A stretch of DNA of 12,649 nucleotides. Source: Bacteroidota bacterium. Lineage in GTDB: Bacteria > Bacteroidota > Ignavibacteria > Kapaibacteriales > UBA2268. The stretch covers positions 1 through 12,649 of the forward strand of contig DAHXMP010000333.1 in NCBI GenBank assembly GCA_027371665.1, written 5' to 3'. Shown piece by piece: positions 1 to 7,664 of this stretch; within the stretch, counting starts at the first letter, position 1, and each line of letters opens with the position of its first letter. The translations under genes were made by a program, and so were the position numbers. The notes under the pieces were generated by a model that saw nothing but the letters and a program-made list of their open reading frames with translations, was not told where the DNA came from and did no database searches.

Positions 1-1
1 A

Positions 2-433
2 GGGGATGACAGCAGAATCGGTCAACCCGATTATATGAAATGCTTCGGGTTCAGCTATGAAGTAAAATCACCACGCGATGCTGCATCAGGAATGGCTGTT
101 GGAAGAAGACAACATCAACCGGTCAGAATCATTAAAGAATGGGGGGCATCATCGCCCCAGTTATTTCAATCCTGCACAACCGGTGAAGTTCTGAATAATG
201 TAACAATAGATTTCGTCAGAACTAATCCGGATGGTGCCGAGCAGGTATATCAAAGAATAATCCTTACTAATGCCACAGTAAGCGACGATAAACAATTTAT
301 GGACGTAACAACGGTGCAGGGTGCTACCGGAAGCGAAACACCGATGGAGGAAATATCGTTTACATTTCAAAAAATCGAATTTGACAATCTCGACGGAAAT
401 ACATCCGCAACCGACGATTGGCTTGTAAGATAA
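2..433 (+). CDS. hcp: Hcp family tube protein (type VI secretion-like), 5' end missing
   Basis: The reading frame is open to the left edge: 11 codons (GDDSRIGQPDY) precede the first ATG at 35 and continue the family alignment. The true start is therefore upstream and the ATG at 35 is internal. Family hallmarks are a GxRQHxP segment (nt 101-121), KEWGxxSPQLFQ, FVRTNPDGxEQVY, LTNATVS, EEISFTFQKIE and a C-terminal TSATDDW. Hcp proteins form hexameric rings that stack into the inner tube of type VI secretion and related contractile machines, and some are themselves secreted. The next gene starts 16 nt downstream on the same strand and encodes an exported phage-collar-domain protein. No sheath, baseplate or VgrG gene is visible. 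Whether this copy has a signal peptide cannot be judged. Family assignment is firm; the specific role is inference. Confidence 0.86.
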   Translation, partial: GDDSRIGQPDYMKCFGFSYEVKSPRDAASGMAVGRRQHQPVRIIKEWGASSPQLFQSCTTGEVLNNVTIDFVRTNPDGAEQVYQRIILTNATVSDDKQFMDVTTVQGATGSETPMEEISFTFQKIEFDNLDGNTSATDDWLVR

Positions 434-449
434 TTATTCCGGAGATACT

Positions 450-1427
450 ATGAAAACTAAGATGATTTATACGTCATTACTGTTAACAACAGTATTATCG
501 TTTATATTTATAAACATAGCTGCAGCAGGTGTACCGGTTATACTGCCAATTCAGGGAAGACTTCTCGGTTCAGACGAAAAACCGATTGCTGACGGACAAT
601 ACCAGGCAACTGTCAGGATTTATAATGCTCCTGCCGGAGGGGTATTATTATGGCAGGAAGACGATACACTTAATATAACTAACGGAATATTTTCTACAAT
701 GCTCGGTGAGCAGGTACCAATTAATATACCGGACTCCCTGACAAATTTGTGGGCAAGTATTCAGATTGGAATTGGAACGGAGGAATTAACACCGAGATTG
801 AAAATCGGAAGCGTGCCTTTCAGCTTTAAATCAGGAAAGTCCGATAGTTCAGCTTTTTCAACAAATGCGCAGATGTCTGTTCATGCAATAAATGCAGATA
901 CATCAAGATATTCAAAGCTGGCTGATACTTCAAACTTTGCCTTGAATGGAGTTCCAATAGGTGTTATAATGCCATTTGCCGGAAGCGTTGCAAACATACC
1001 CCAGGGCTGGATGCTTTGCGATGGTTCTGCTCTTTCTTCACGAGACTATCCTGAATTGTACAAAGTGATTTCGACAAGCTGGGGTAACGGTTCAAGCGAT
1101 TCAACGGGAACAAAGAATTTTAACCTGCCTGATTTAAGGGGTTTGTTTCTTCGTGGTGTAGATATGGGGGCAGGAAAGGATGCTGATGCTCAATTCAGGC
1201 AACCGATTCAACCGGGAGGCAACTCAGGGGATAATGTTGGTTCTTACCAGGTCCTGAATTCGTCAAACTCTAATCAATTATTTACTTCTTCTTCGGAACA
1301 GGGGGTTAATCCAATGTATGACAGCCAGGGGTACAGATACAGCAGCAGAACCGAAGCTTTGGAATCTACAGGTTCAGACCAGATTCCGCCTAACGCTTCG
1401 GTTTACTATATTATCAAAACCAGGTGA
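450..1427 (+). CDS. Exported tail-fibre-like protein with phage tail-collar domain
   Basis: Residues 1-26 form a signal peptide (basic start, hydrophobic core, AAAG cleavage region). Residues about 28-128 match the N-terminal module common in exported Bacteroidota/Ignavibacteria proteins: IQGRLL, LW near 67, ITNGIFSTMLGE, then a TPRLKIGSVPFSFKS end. Residues about 130-165 are a low-complexity A/D/S/N linker with spaced alanines and hydrophobics, suggesting a trimeric stalk. Residues about 168-236 are a phage tail-collar domain: GVIMPFAG, GWMLCDGSALSSRDYPELY, FNLPDLRGLFLRG. The C-terminus ends PPNASVYYIIKTR, typical of collar proteins. GGAG at 441-444, 5 nt before ATG, supports the start. It probably forms a surface or extracellular fibre. 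Combining a Sec signal with a collar domain is unlike a phage gene. Its partner and ligand are unknown. Confidence 0.85.
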   Translation: MKTKMIYTSLLLTTVLSFIFINIAAAGVPVILPIQGRLLGSDEKPIADGQYQATVRIYNAPAGGVLLWQEDDTLNITNGIFSTMLGEQVPINIPDSLTNLWASIQIGIGTEELTPRLKIGSVPFSFKSGKSDSSAFSTNAQMSVHAINADTSRYSKLADTSNFALNGVPIGVIMPFAGSVANIPQGWMLCDGSALSSRDYPELYKVISTSWGNGSSDSTGTKNFNLPDLRGLFLRGVDMGAGKDADAQFRQPIQPGGNSGDNVGSYQVLNSSNSNQLFTSSSEQGVNPMYDSQGYRYSSRTEALESTGSDQIPPNASVYYIIKTR

Positions 1428-1458
1428 TTAACTCTCATTTGAAAGGAAGGAGTATAAT

Positions 1459-1989
1459 ATGAGAACAAAAATAATTGTATTTATTACAATGGCAATTTCC
1501 TTTGGGAATATCCTATATGCACAAACGGACAAACTTGAAAGTTTTGGATTTTCTACGGCATTCAGCAATGTTAATTCAGCTAATATAAATGGAGAGATTG
1601 TATTGGGCGTTCCTTTTTCAGGAAGATTAAAAAATAGTGACGGAAGCATTATTGCTGAAATAGGAATTCTTTATGGAAACCCGTCCGGGATTAATTCCGT
1701 TGATGACCTTAATCTGTCCTTGAATGGTATAACCCTCGAACAAAATTATCCAAATCCCTGCTCGGGTTCTACCACGGTTAAGTACTCTTGTTTTGAAAAC
1801 AATCCCGGAACCTGTAATTTAATTATAATAAATTCATTAGGACAGGAAGTAGAAAGAATAAACCTGAATCCATTTTTTGGTCAAAACCTCCTTAAAATTG
1901 ATACAGACACATTTCCGCCGGGCGTATATGAGTATATAATAGAAAGCGGTATAGGAAGTACCGGGAAAAAAATGATTGTAATTAAGTGA
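1459..1989 (+). CDS. Small secreted protein with T9SS C-terminal sorting domain
   Basis: A signal peptide covers residues 1-21 (cleavage after LYA). Residues about 25-75 form a short Gly-rich beta module (GFSTAF, GEIVLGVPFSG, IAEIGILYG), for which I know no function. Residues about 92-176 are a type A Por/T9SS sorting domain: LEQNYPNP, STTVKYS, LIIINSLGQEV, PPGVYEYIIES, and a final KMIVIK strand. In this family the domain directs transport across the outer membrane by the type IX system and is usually removed, often with attachment to the cell surface. AAGGAG at 1447-1452, 6 nt before ATG, is one of the best ribosome-binding sites in the window. The gene follows the collar-domain gene by 31 nt and is probably cotranscribed with it. 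Secretion route is well supported; function is unknown. Confidence 0.8.
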   Translation: MRTKIIVFITMAISFGNILYAQTDKLESFGFSTAFSNVNSANINGEIVLGVPFSGRLKNSDGSIIAEIGILYGNPSGINSVDDLNLSLNGITLEQNYPNPCSGSTTVKYSCFENNPGTCNLIIINSLGQEVERINLNPFFGQNLLKIDTDTFPPGVYEYIIESGIGSTGKKMIVIK

Positions 1990-2003
1990 TATCCTTAAAA
2001 ACA

Positions 2004-2035
2004 CGGAGAGGCTGCCATTAAAAGCAACCTCTCCG
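2004..2035. terminator. Bidirectional hairpin terminator between convergent genes
   Basis: An 8-bp perfect stem CGGAGAGG/CCTCTCCG continues after one mismatch with TGC/GCA around a short A/T loop. It lies 15 nt after the rightward stop at 1989 and 25 nt beyond the end of the leftward gene that stops at 2060. Read leftward, the stem is followed by TGTTTTTAAGG, a proper U-tract. Read rightward the following run is weaker (ATTATAAAA). It therefore best fits the leftward GH5 gene while probably also ending the rightward operon. Confidence 0.8.
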
Positions 2036-2059
2036 ATTATAAAACTGCACTACAATAAT

Positions 2060-3424
2060 CTATTTAAGCTTGATGAATTTGCTCACCGAAGTTCCTTTCC
2101 TGCTCATCAATCGAATAAAATAAAATCCATTCGGAAGAGAGGTTATATTATATTCAATTTCAGATTGTGCCTGTGAAAAATAATGTGAGAGGTCGGCAAC
2201 TTCGTTTCCCAGCACATCGAAAACTTTTAGCGATAAAAGCTTTTCATCATTTATATGAATTGATATTTTATCGTTTGCTAAAGTTGGAAAAATCTTCAGA
2301 TGCCCTGCAGAAGCATCATTTGGGTTATCGTCAACATAATCCGGTTTCTTAAACATATTCAGCACCGTGTCCCAGTACTCCGGGCTTTTTAATTCGTAAT
2401 CCCAAGCATCATCTTTACTGCCGGGGCGGAATGCCCACAAAGCAAAATGCCAGCCTTTTTCTATACAAATTTCATAAACATCATTTAAAAATTTAGGCCC
2501 ACCGCCTTGCTCGTATTCAATGCCAAACTCGCCTAAAAATATTGGTCTGCCGGTTGCATTCTGAACAGAATCCACATATTTAAAAACATTTGAATCCAGA
2601 ACATTTTTATCAAAATGGATTTTTTTCAAATCATTAACACTAATAAAATCTCCCGGATAAGTTGCAGAATTCGGAATTGTGTTCGATGCATAACCCAAAG
2701 GCCGGTAACTATGAAATTCATAAACAATATATTTATCTGAAAAAGTATCGGTAACGGCAAAAAATTCTGGACAAGAATATTGAAAATTTTGAATTAATAT
2801 TGGTAAGGTAGCATCTGCTTTCCTTATCTCGGTAACAAACTCTTCATAAATGGACTTAAGGTCAATAGCATCCTGAACCAATTTATCTTTAAGCATCTTA
2901 GCATTTATATTTAATTCATCAAATAAGGGATTTGGCTCAACCATAGGACCAATTCCTACAAACAAAGAATCATTCTTATATCTGTCAACAATATCTTTTA
3001 GCATTTTAGCATATTTTTTCTGCTCATCTTGATTTATCCATATTGTTGACTTTAAAGAATTATCCTGTATTTCAATAGCGATATCGCGTCTGCCCGGTCC
3101 ACTCCTAACTGTAATCGTATAATAAATGCCGGCAGAATCGCAGAAAGAAACCATCCTGTCCGTTGCTTCAATAGCATTAACATTTATATCATAAGGAGCA
3201 TTAACAGAATCGAAGCCGTCAATGCCTATCTGTGCAAGATTAGCTCCCGTTGCTTTCAAATCATTATAGTCCTTCAATGTATGTTTCACTATAGGCAGGA
3301 CATTAAATCCGCGAAAGAAAGAAGGTGTTTTCCATAAATCGTATTTGTGATTCTGTGCCTGTGCTTTGGAATTAAAAAATAATAACAGATAAGATATTAC
3401 AATGAAAATAATACGGCATCTCAT
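2060..3424 (-). CDS. Secreted GH5-like (cellulase superfamily) glycoside hydrolase with T9SS sorting domain
   Basis: A signal peptide covers residues 1-23 (hydrophobic core, cleavage near AQA). Residues about 33-360 look like a GH5/clan GH-A TIM barrel: FFRGFNVLP at the first strand; MVEPNP at 161-166 with E163 as the likely acid/base; YEFHSYRP at 235-242 with the conserved His and Tyr; IFLGEFG at 295-301 with E299 as the likely nucleophile; and W330 in the last-strand ALWAFRPG. Residues about 376-454 are a T9SS sorting domain (LKIFPTLANDKI, LKVFDVLGNEV, LPNGFYFIRL, SKFIKLK). The enzyme is predicted to reach the outside of the cell and attack a beta-linked glycan; substrate is not readable. 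The usual Asn before the acid/base Glu is replaced by Val. The ATG at 3424 lacks a clear ribosome-binding site. Confidence 0.8.
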   Translation of the reverse strand: MRCRIIFIVISYLLLFFNSKAQAQNHKYDLWKTPSFFRGFNVLPIVKHTLKDYNDLKATGANLAQIGIDGFDSVNAPYDINVNAIEATDRMVSFCDSAGIYYTITVRSGPGRRDIAIEIQDNSLKSTIWINQDEQKKYAKMLKDIVDRYKNDSLFVGIGPMVEPNPLFDELNINAKMLKDKLVQDAIDLKSIYEEFVTEIRKADATLPILIQNFQYSCPEFFAVTDTFSDKYIVYEFHSYRPLGYASNTIPNSATYPGDFISVNDLKKIHFDKNVLDSNVFKYVDSVQNATGRPIFLGEFGIEYEQGGGPKFLNDVYEICIEKGWHFALWAFRPGSKDDAWDYELKSPEYWDTVLNMFKKPDYVDDNPNDASAGHLKIFPTLANDKISIHINDEKLLSLKVFDVLGNEVADLSHYFSQAQSEIEYNITSLPNGFYFIRLMSRKGTSVSKFIKLK

Positions 3425-3555
3425 AATATTATTTAGGTAAATCCAACGACATTAATTACTGAAAAAACTTATCCAAGCTTTTTAATATTTTTTTTTTATT
3501 TTCTATTTTCTTTTCTTGCTAATTTAACATAATCGAGCAAATAATAATTGTTTTT
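3425..3555. other. AT-rich intergenic spacer with 10-T homopolymer
   Basis: This spacer separates two leftward genes. A run of 10 T at about 3488-3497 lies within a longer T-rich stretch of the + strand. I see no strong hairpin, RNA gene or convincing promoter; the upstream signal for the GH5 gene must lie here or in the gene above. Confidence 0.5.
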
Positions 3556-4443
3556 TTATCTCCAACGCCTGTTTGCTGAATGATTTTCTCTATGATGTAC
3601 CTGTTGATTTCCGCGAATTTTATTTTTATTATTGTTTCCCGGATTTGCAATTCTCCCCTGATTATTATTCCTTTCAACAGTACCGGTTAGCCTGTTTTCC
3701 TGCATTTCGGGCCTATAGAGCCAGACATTGCCTTTGCTGATTTCCTTGCCCGGAGTCCTGTTATAGTGTATTGCAGCAGGTGAAATCCTGTTGCCGCTCA
3801 CTCTTTCCACATCGGTTCTGTTGGGACCTGCAAAAAATGCAGCATGGCTCCTATTGTCAACATATGTATTTCTAATCATGGTCGAATGTCTGAAAATCGC
3901 TTCATTGCTTGCCGGATTGACATAGTACCTGTGAAAATTCGGGCTTGCAATATATCTTTCCTGTACGAAAATCCACCTGTCATGTGGAATAACGTAACCG
4001 GCACCCAATGCAATATTAATACTAACGCCGGGAGCAAGCGGAGCCCAACCGTAATATCCCTCTGCCCGGCACCATGAGACCCATGCAGGACCCCAGTCAT
4101 ATCCCGGAACCCACAACCAGCCGTAAACCGGGTCGAGTACCCAGCGGCCGTAATGGAAAGGAGCCCAACCCCAGGGATAACCCGAAACCCATGTCCATCC
4201 TATATCGGCATATACCCAATGGCCCTTTGTAAAATATGGACGGAAGCCCGCTTCGACATTTGGTATCCAGCACCTTCCGTAATTTTGATAATTTACCCAT
4301 CTGCCGTATGGGCTCAAATTGGAATAGAACATTTGAAAACTTACCGATACGGCTTGTGCCGCAGCTTTCGGGGGTACAAATGATGTACTAAAACTCAGTA
4401 CAAGAAGCAGTATAATTGTTTTTATTATCGTTTTCATCTTCAT
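3556..4443 (-). CDS. Exported Trp/Tyr-rich DUF6600-like protein with basic Asn-rich tail
   Basis: A signal peptide covers residues 1-30 (hydrophobic 6-22, cleavage near AAAQ). Residues about 37-140 carry the aromatic repeat pattern of the DUF6600/YXWGXW type: SPYGRWV, GRCWIPN, FRPY, GHWVYADIGWTWVSGYPWGWAPFHYGRW, DPVYGWLWVPGYDWGPAWVSW, YGWAPL (given here in pieces). Residues about 240-295 are rich in Asn, Arg and His, a disordered basic tail that could bind polyanions or the cell surface. No catalytic motif is visible. The family is common in Bacteroidota and Proteobacteria and has no assigned reaction known to me. Start alternatives are ATG at 4443 or at 4437 (M3); neither has a clear ribosome-binding site. 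It stands 131 nt from the GH5 gene and may be a separate unit. Confidence 0.75.
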   Translation of the reverse strand: MKMKTIIKTIILLLVLSFSTSFVPPKAAAQAVSVSFQMFYSNLSPYGRWVNYQNYGRCWIPNVEAGFRPYFTKGHWVYADIGWTWVSGYPWGWAPFHYGRWVLDPVYGWLWVPGYDWGPAWVSWCRAEGYYGWAPLAPGVSINIALGAGYVIPHDRWIFVQERYIASPNFHRYYVNPASNEAIFRHSTMIRNTYVDNRSHAAFFAGPNRTDVERVSGNRISPAAIHYNRTPGKEISKGNVWLYRPEMQENRLTGTVERNNNQGRIANPGNNNKNKIRGNQQVHHRENHSANRRWR

Positions 4444-4466
4444 TTCACTTTATAAATTATTAAACT

Positions 4467-4496
4467 TGTATATTAGACTACCCTGCCCATTACAAA
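4467..4496 (-). promoter_or_regulatory. Possible promoter of the DUF6600-like gene
   Basis: On the minus strand, TTTGTA (4496-4491) and TATACA (4472-4467) are separated by 18 nt, giving a predicted start near 4460, about 17 nt before the ATG at 4443. It resembles a vegetative promoter but does not match the Bacteroidota -7 consensus TAnnTTTG. Weak evidence. Confidence 0.3.
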
Positions 4497-4548
4497 GTTT
4501 AATTATTTATTGATGATTCGATATTACTAAAAATCATATTATTAATTC

Positions 4549-5316
4549 TTACCCAATCCTTAAGCTTCTCATGCTGAGGGATGATTCAATGCCTTCATAA
4601 ATAAATTCGATTTTATCATCTTTTTCAGCAAGTGCAAGGCTGTAAAGCAAAGGGATATAATGGTCAACTGTCGGTACGGAAAGATGTGCTGCTTCGCCCT
4701 GGTTTTCTAAATCAACCAGGCTCCGGAAATCTCTTTCGATGATTTTTTTCTTGACCCACTCGTCAAATTCAACCGCCCAGCTATAAGGCTTGTCGCTGCT
4801 TTTCGTAAACCACATTCTGAGGTTATGTACAATGTTCCCGCTTCCAATAATCAGCAATCCTTTTTCACGCAGAGGCATAAGTTTATAACCAAGCTCAAAA
4901 TGAAAGTTAAAAGGCTTGTTAATGTCAATGCTGAGCTGAAATGCCGGAACGTCTGCACCCGGGAAAATGTGCTTTAGAATTGACCATGCTCCATGGTCCA
5001 AGCCCCGGTTAATATCTTCACGGGCTTCGGGAATAAGTTTAATCACTTCCTCAGCAAATTCAGGCGAGCCCTTACATGGATATTTTATATCATATAGTTC
5101 ATCGGGGAAACCTCCGAAATCATAGATTGTTTCAGGTTTGGGGCTGGTTGAAACATAAGTTCCGTTCGTGAGCCAGTGGGCTGAAATAACCATAACTGCA
5201 TTCGGCTTTTCTGCAAGAGAACCTTCAATTTTGGAAAGGCTCCTTGTAAAAGGATTGTCTTCAATAGCATTCATTGGGCTTCCATGCCCAATAAAGAAAA
5301 CCGACTGCTTTGGCAT
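4549..5316 (-). CDS. ygiD: Class III extradiol ring-cleavage dioxygenase, YgiD/4,5-DOPA dioxygenase family
   Basis: With the ATG at 5316 the protein has 255 residues, close to the family's usual 260-270. It opens directly with the conserved VFFIGHGSPMNAIEDN core. Other hallmarks are VISAHW (H47), FGGFPDELY, LDHGAWS (H107), GSGNIVHNL (H164) and PTVDHYIPLLY (H219). From the family, H11, H47 and H219 would bind the metal, with H107 and H164 near the active site. E. coli YgiD opens DOPA between C4 and C5; the substrate here is unknown. Another in-frame ATG at 5340 would overlap the endonuclease gene by 19 nt. I prefer 5316, which lies 5 nt beyond the endonuclease stop; neither has a ribosome-binding site. 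It probably depends on read-through from the restriction-modification genes or a promoter inside the endonuclease gene. Confidence 0.86.
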   Translation of the reverse strand: MPKQSVFFIGHGSPMNAIEDNPFTRSLSKIEGSLAEKPNAVMVISAHWLTNGTYVSTSPKPETIYDFGGFPDELYDIKYPCKGSPEFAEEVIKLIPEAREDINRGLDHGAWSILKHIFPGADVPAFQLSIDINKPFNFHFELGYKLMPLREKGLLIIGSGNIVHNLRMWFTKSSDKPYSWAVEFDEWVKKKIIERDFRSLVDLENQGEAAHLSVPTVDHYIPLLYSLALAEKDDKIEFIYEGIESSLSMRSLRIG

Positions 5317-5321
5317 AATCT

Positions 5322-6269
5322 TTATAATAGAACCAACCATTTACAAATAGAAATCAATTGTTCATTATTAGTTAAATTAGCAGCATTAGCTAGTGATTTG
5401 CCCTTGAGCTGATTGTAAATTTCCAAAGCCATACTATTTTCAATTGCAGCACCTATAAAGAAAGTTTTAGGAAATATAGAAACACTATTAAACGCTGTCC
5501 TTATTCTTTCTAATGCCGAATTGGCCGTTTTCCAGTGTTCATCAGCACCTGCTGGGTCAATACCCCCTTTTAATTCACCCAATGCAATGTATTTTGATGG
5601 GTTCTTATTGGGAGAGGCTTCAGAATTATCAAAATCCATATAATCACAGTCAAACAGGCATATGTCAACATTTTTATTTACAATAGGAACTTTCATATTT
5701 AAAAGTAACGTTCTTTTAACTTTATTTTTCCATGATAAGCCCTTCAATCTAATCTCAATATCAGAATCATTATCAGTTTGTGCAAGCCAAATTGTTCCAT
5801 CGTTCCAAGTATATTTATACCCGAATATTTTCAAAGTCGAAATTAAACATCTTATCAGCTTTCTCTCACCTAATACACCTCCGATATTTCTCATCATGCC
5901 TCCCAATGAATCACCACGAGTTAAAAGAAAGCGATAGACTAGTTCTTCAACAAATTTTTTTCCGGCTGGTTGCAGATAATTTTTTATCAGTTCTAATATT
6001 GCAGTATTTTTATTTTCATCAGATAAGTGCGACAAAGCTTTGTCCGAAAGACCTGAAGCTGCTAAAATTGCCGGTTTAATATCTTCCATATTTAGTAAAT
6101 CTAAAGGAGATTTTGCTTTGCTCGCAATAGCTTTTAATACTTTTGCTTCCTCAACAAATGGTGTAGCCTGACGATTTTTTTCTAAAGCCAATGAAACAAA
6201 CCCAGCTCTTGTTTCTTCATAAGGGGTTATTAAATCCTCAAAACAACTCAAATGTTCAGAATAACTCAT
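5322..6269 (-). CDS. Type II restriction endonuclease, AvaI/BsoBI family
   Basis: This 315-residue protein is about the size of BsoBI. Its best hallmark is GELKGGIDPAGADEHWKTA at 231-249. E232 and K234 match the ExK catalytic pair (BsoBI E240, K242), and H245 lies 13 residues after the Glu, exactly as BsoBI His253 lies after E240. VDICLF at 201-206 supplies the upstream Asp (D202). BsoBI and AvaI cut CYCGRG, so that target is the first guess; the enzyme may differ. The ATG directly follows the methyltransferase stop (TAAATG) and its ribosome-binding site GGAGG lies 6 nt upstream, inside that gene, suggesting translational coupling so that methylase is made first. The reading frame looks intact. 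Confidence 0.85.
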   Translation of the reverse strand: MSYSEHLSCFEDLITPYEETRAGFVSLALEKNRQATPFVEEAKVLKAIASKAKSPLDLLNMEDIKPAILAASGLSDKALSHLSDENKNTAILELIKNYLQPAGKKFVEELVYRFLLTRGDSLGGMMRNIGGVLGERKLIRCLISTLKIFGYKYTWNDGTIWLAQTDNDSDIEIRLKGLSWKNKVKRTLLLNMKVPIVNKNVDICLFDCDYMDFDNSEASPNKNPSKYIALGELKGGIDPAGADEHWKTANSALERIRTAFNSVSIFPKTFFIGAAIENSMALEIYNQLKGKSLANAANLTNNEQLISICKWLVLL

Positions 6270-7652
6270 TTACTTCCTCCATACATAAATACATTTACGT
6301 AATTCGTCTCTTCCATGTTCACCCATTTGCTGGCTACTATTCCCTTTTCCGATCGGCAAAATTAAAATATTTTCGACATTAAACCCTACTTTGTTTGCAA
6401 TATCAGATAATATTAAATCTACTGATATACTTACTCCGGCATATCGTACATTATCGTTTACCATGAACATATAACCGCCATTCTGTAATACTCTATAGGA
6501 TTCATAAATCACACAGGCAAGTTCAAGGAAATAACCCTTGACCATTCTAACAATCCCATTATTATTAAGTAATTTTTTCTTTTTCTGATTTTCTAAATAC
6601 CCAATGATAGAATTTAACAATAAATTATTATTAGCAATTTCAAGCGGTGCAAACCATTTTTTATTTATCTTTAATAAATCTTTTTCTTTATTTTCAACTG
6701 TGCAACTCAACATAGTTTGTCTTAAATTGTTCAAATCAACTTGGGACAATTCTAACAAACCTAATTCTAAAGCATATGTTCTAGTATAATCATAACGATT
6801 GCAATAAGGCGGTGAAGTCATAATTACTTTATATTGACTTTCTTTTAATTCAGGCATAATATTCAGACAACTTCCATTCAAAATATTAATGTCCGAATAA
6901 TTAGTTTGAAATAAATTACCATTATGAATTAGATAATAATCATTTATTATCTCATTCAATTTATCATTAATAGCTATATCAAAATCAATTATTTCACCTT
7001 TATTAAATGGTATGGCACCAACTTGCCTGCCTGAACGATAATCCCATCTCAAATATTGACCGTCTTTTCTTGTATAACTAATTACCTCTAATACACTCAT
7101 TAAAGCAAAAAATAATATATTTCTTACAGTTTCATTTTTAATATTATCTAAACAATAAAGATATTTTTCTATTTTATCTTTTGTTTTTTCAGGATAGGCA
7201 CCATTTGTAATTCTAAAAAAAACAAGTTCCTTTTGTCCTTCAGATTGAAGCCATGGTTTATCATCTTTCCAATTTTTTAAAACAATAATATCCTCATTTG
7301 TTAAATTAAATAGTATGCTTTTTCTTGCTTTTATAATTTCGACACTTGAAGGTAATAATTCAATGCCAACGGATTGCAAACCTAATTCACTACTAACAAA
7401 CAGAGTAGTTCCTATCCCTGCAAAAGGATCAAGGACAGGACTTCCTTTAATATTATATTTTTGGAAAAAATATTTTACCAGATCTGCTGAAAAACCTTCT
7501 TTATATTTAAACCATTTATGAAAAGTTCGATTTTTATTTGCCTGGAAACTGACTAATTGACGAGTTAAATTATCATCAATAATCATTTTATCTGAATATT
7601 TATTGACCAAGTCTTTGTCTAATTTAACAATATTATCTAAGTAATCATCCAT
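6270..7652 (-). CDS. DNA methyltransferase of the restriction-modification module (SPPY type, probably N4-cytosine)
   Basis: This 460-residue protein carries S-adenosylmethionine motif I PVLDPFAGIGTT at 72-83, an acidic motif II VGIELL at 95-100, and catalytic motif IV TSPPY at 279-283. SPPY is typical of N4-cytosine methyltransferases, whereas N6-adenine enzymes usually carry DPPY or NPPY. Motif I lies N-terminal with a long insert (about 110-270) before motif IV, where a target-recognition region could sit; this is alpha-like order. Motif VIII-like FMVNDNVRY lies near 396-404. It should protect the host from the adjacent AvaI/BsoBI-like enzyme. It starts 12 nt after the controller stop, without a clear ribosome-binding site, and stops exactly at the endonuclease start. 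Family certain; base specificity inferred. Confidence 0.88.
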   Translation of the reverse strand: MDDYLDNIVKLDKDLVNKYSDKMIIDDNLTRQLVSFQANKNRTFHKWFKYKEGFSADLVKYFFQKYNIKGSPVLDPFAGIGTTLFVSSELGLQSVGIELLPSSVEIIKARKSILFNLTNEDIIVLKNWKDDKPWLQSEGQKELVFFRITNGAYPEKTKDKIEKYLYCLDNIKNETVRNILFFALMSVLEVISYTRKDGQYLRWDYRSGRQVGAIPFNKGEIIDFDIAINDKLNEIINDYYLIHNGNLFQTNYSDINILNGSCLNIMPELKESQYKVIMTSPPYCNRYDYTRTYALELGLLELSQVDLNNLRQTMLSCTVENKEKDLLKINKKWFAPLEIANNNLLLNSIIGYLENQKKKKLLNNNGIVRMVKGYFLELACVIYESYRVLQNGGYMFMVNDNVRYAGVSISVDLILSDIANKVGFNVENILILPIGKGNSSQQMGEHGRDELRKCIYVWRK

Positions 7653-7664
7653 AAAATTGAATTA

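Noticed and set aside
450..1427. Prophage remnant on the basis of the tail-collar domain
   Set aside because: A signal peptide and exported N-terminal module are present, and no other phage structural, integrase or lysis genes are visible.
3844..4383. Several open frames in other phases across the DUF6600-like gene
   Set aside because: They lie antisense or out of frame to a clear signal-peptide protein and have no recognisable domain or ribosome-binding site.
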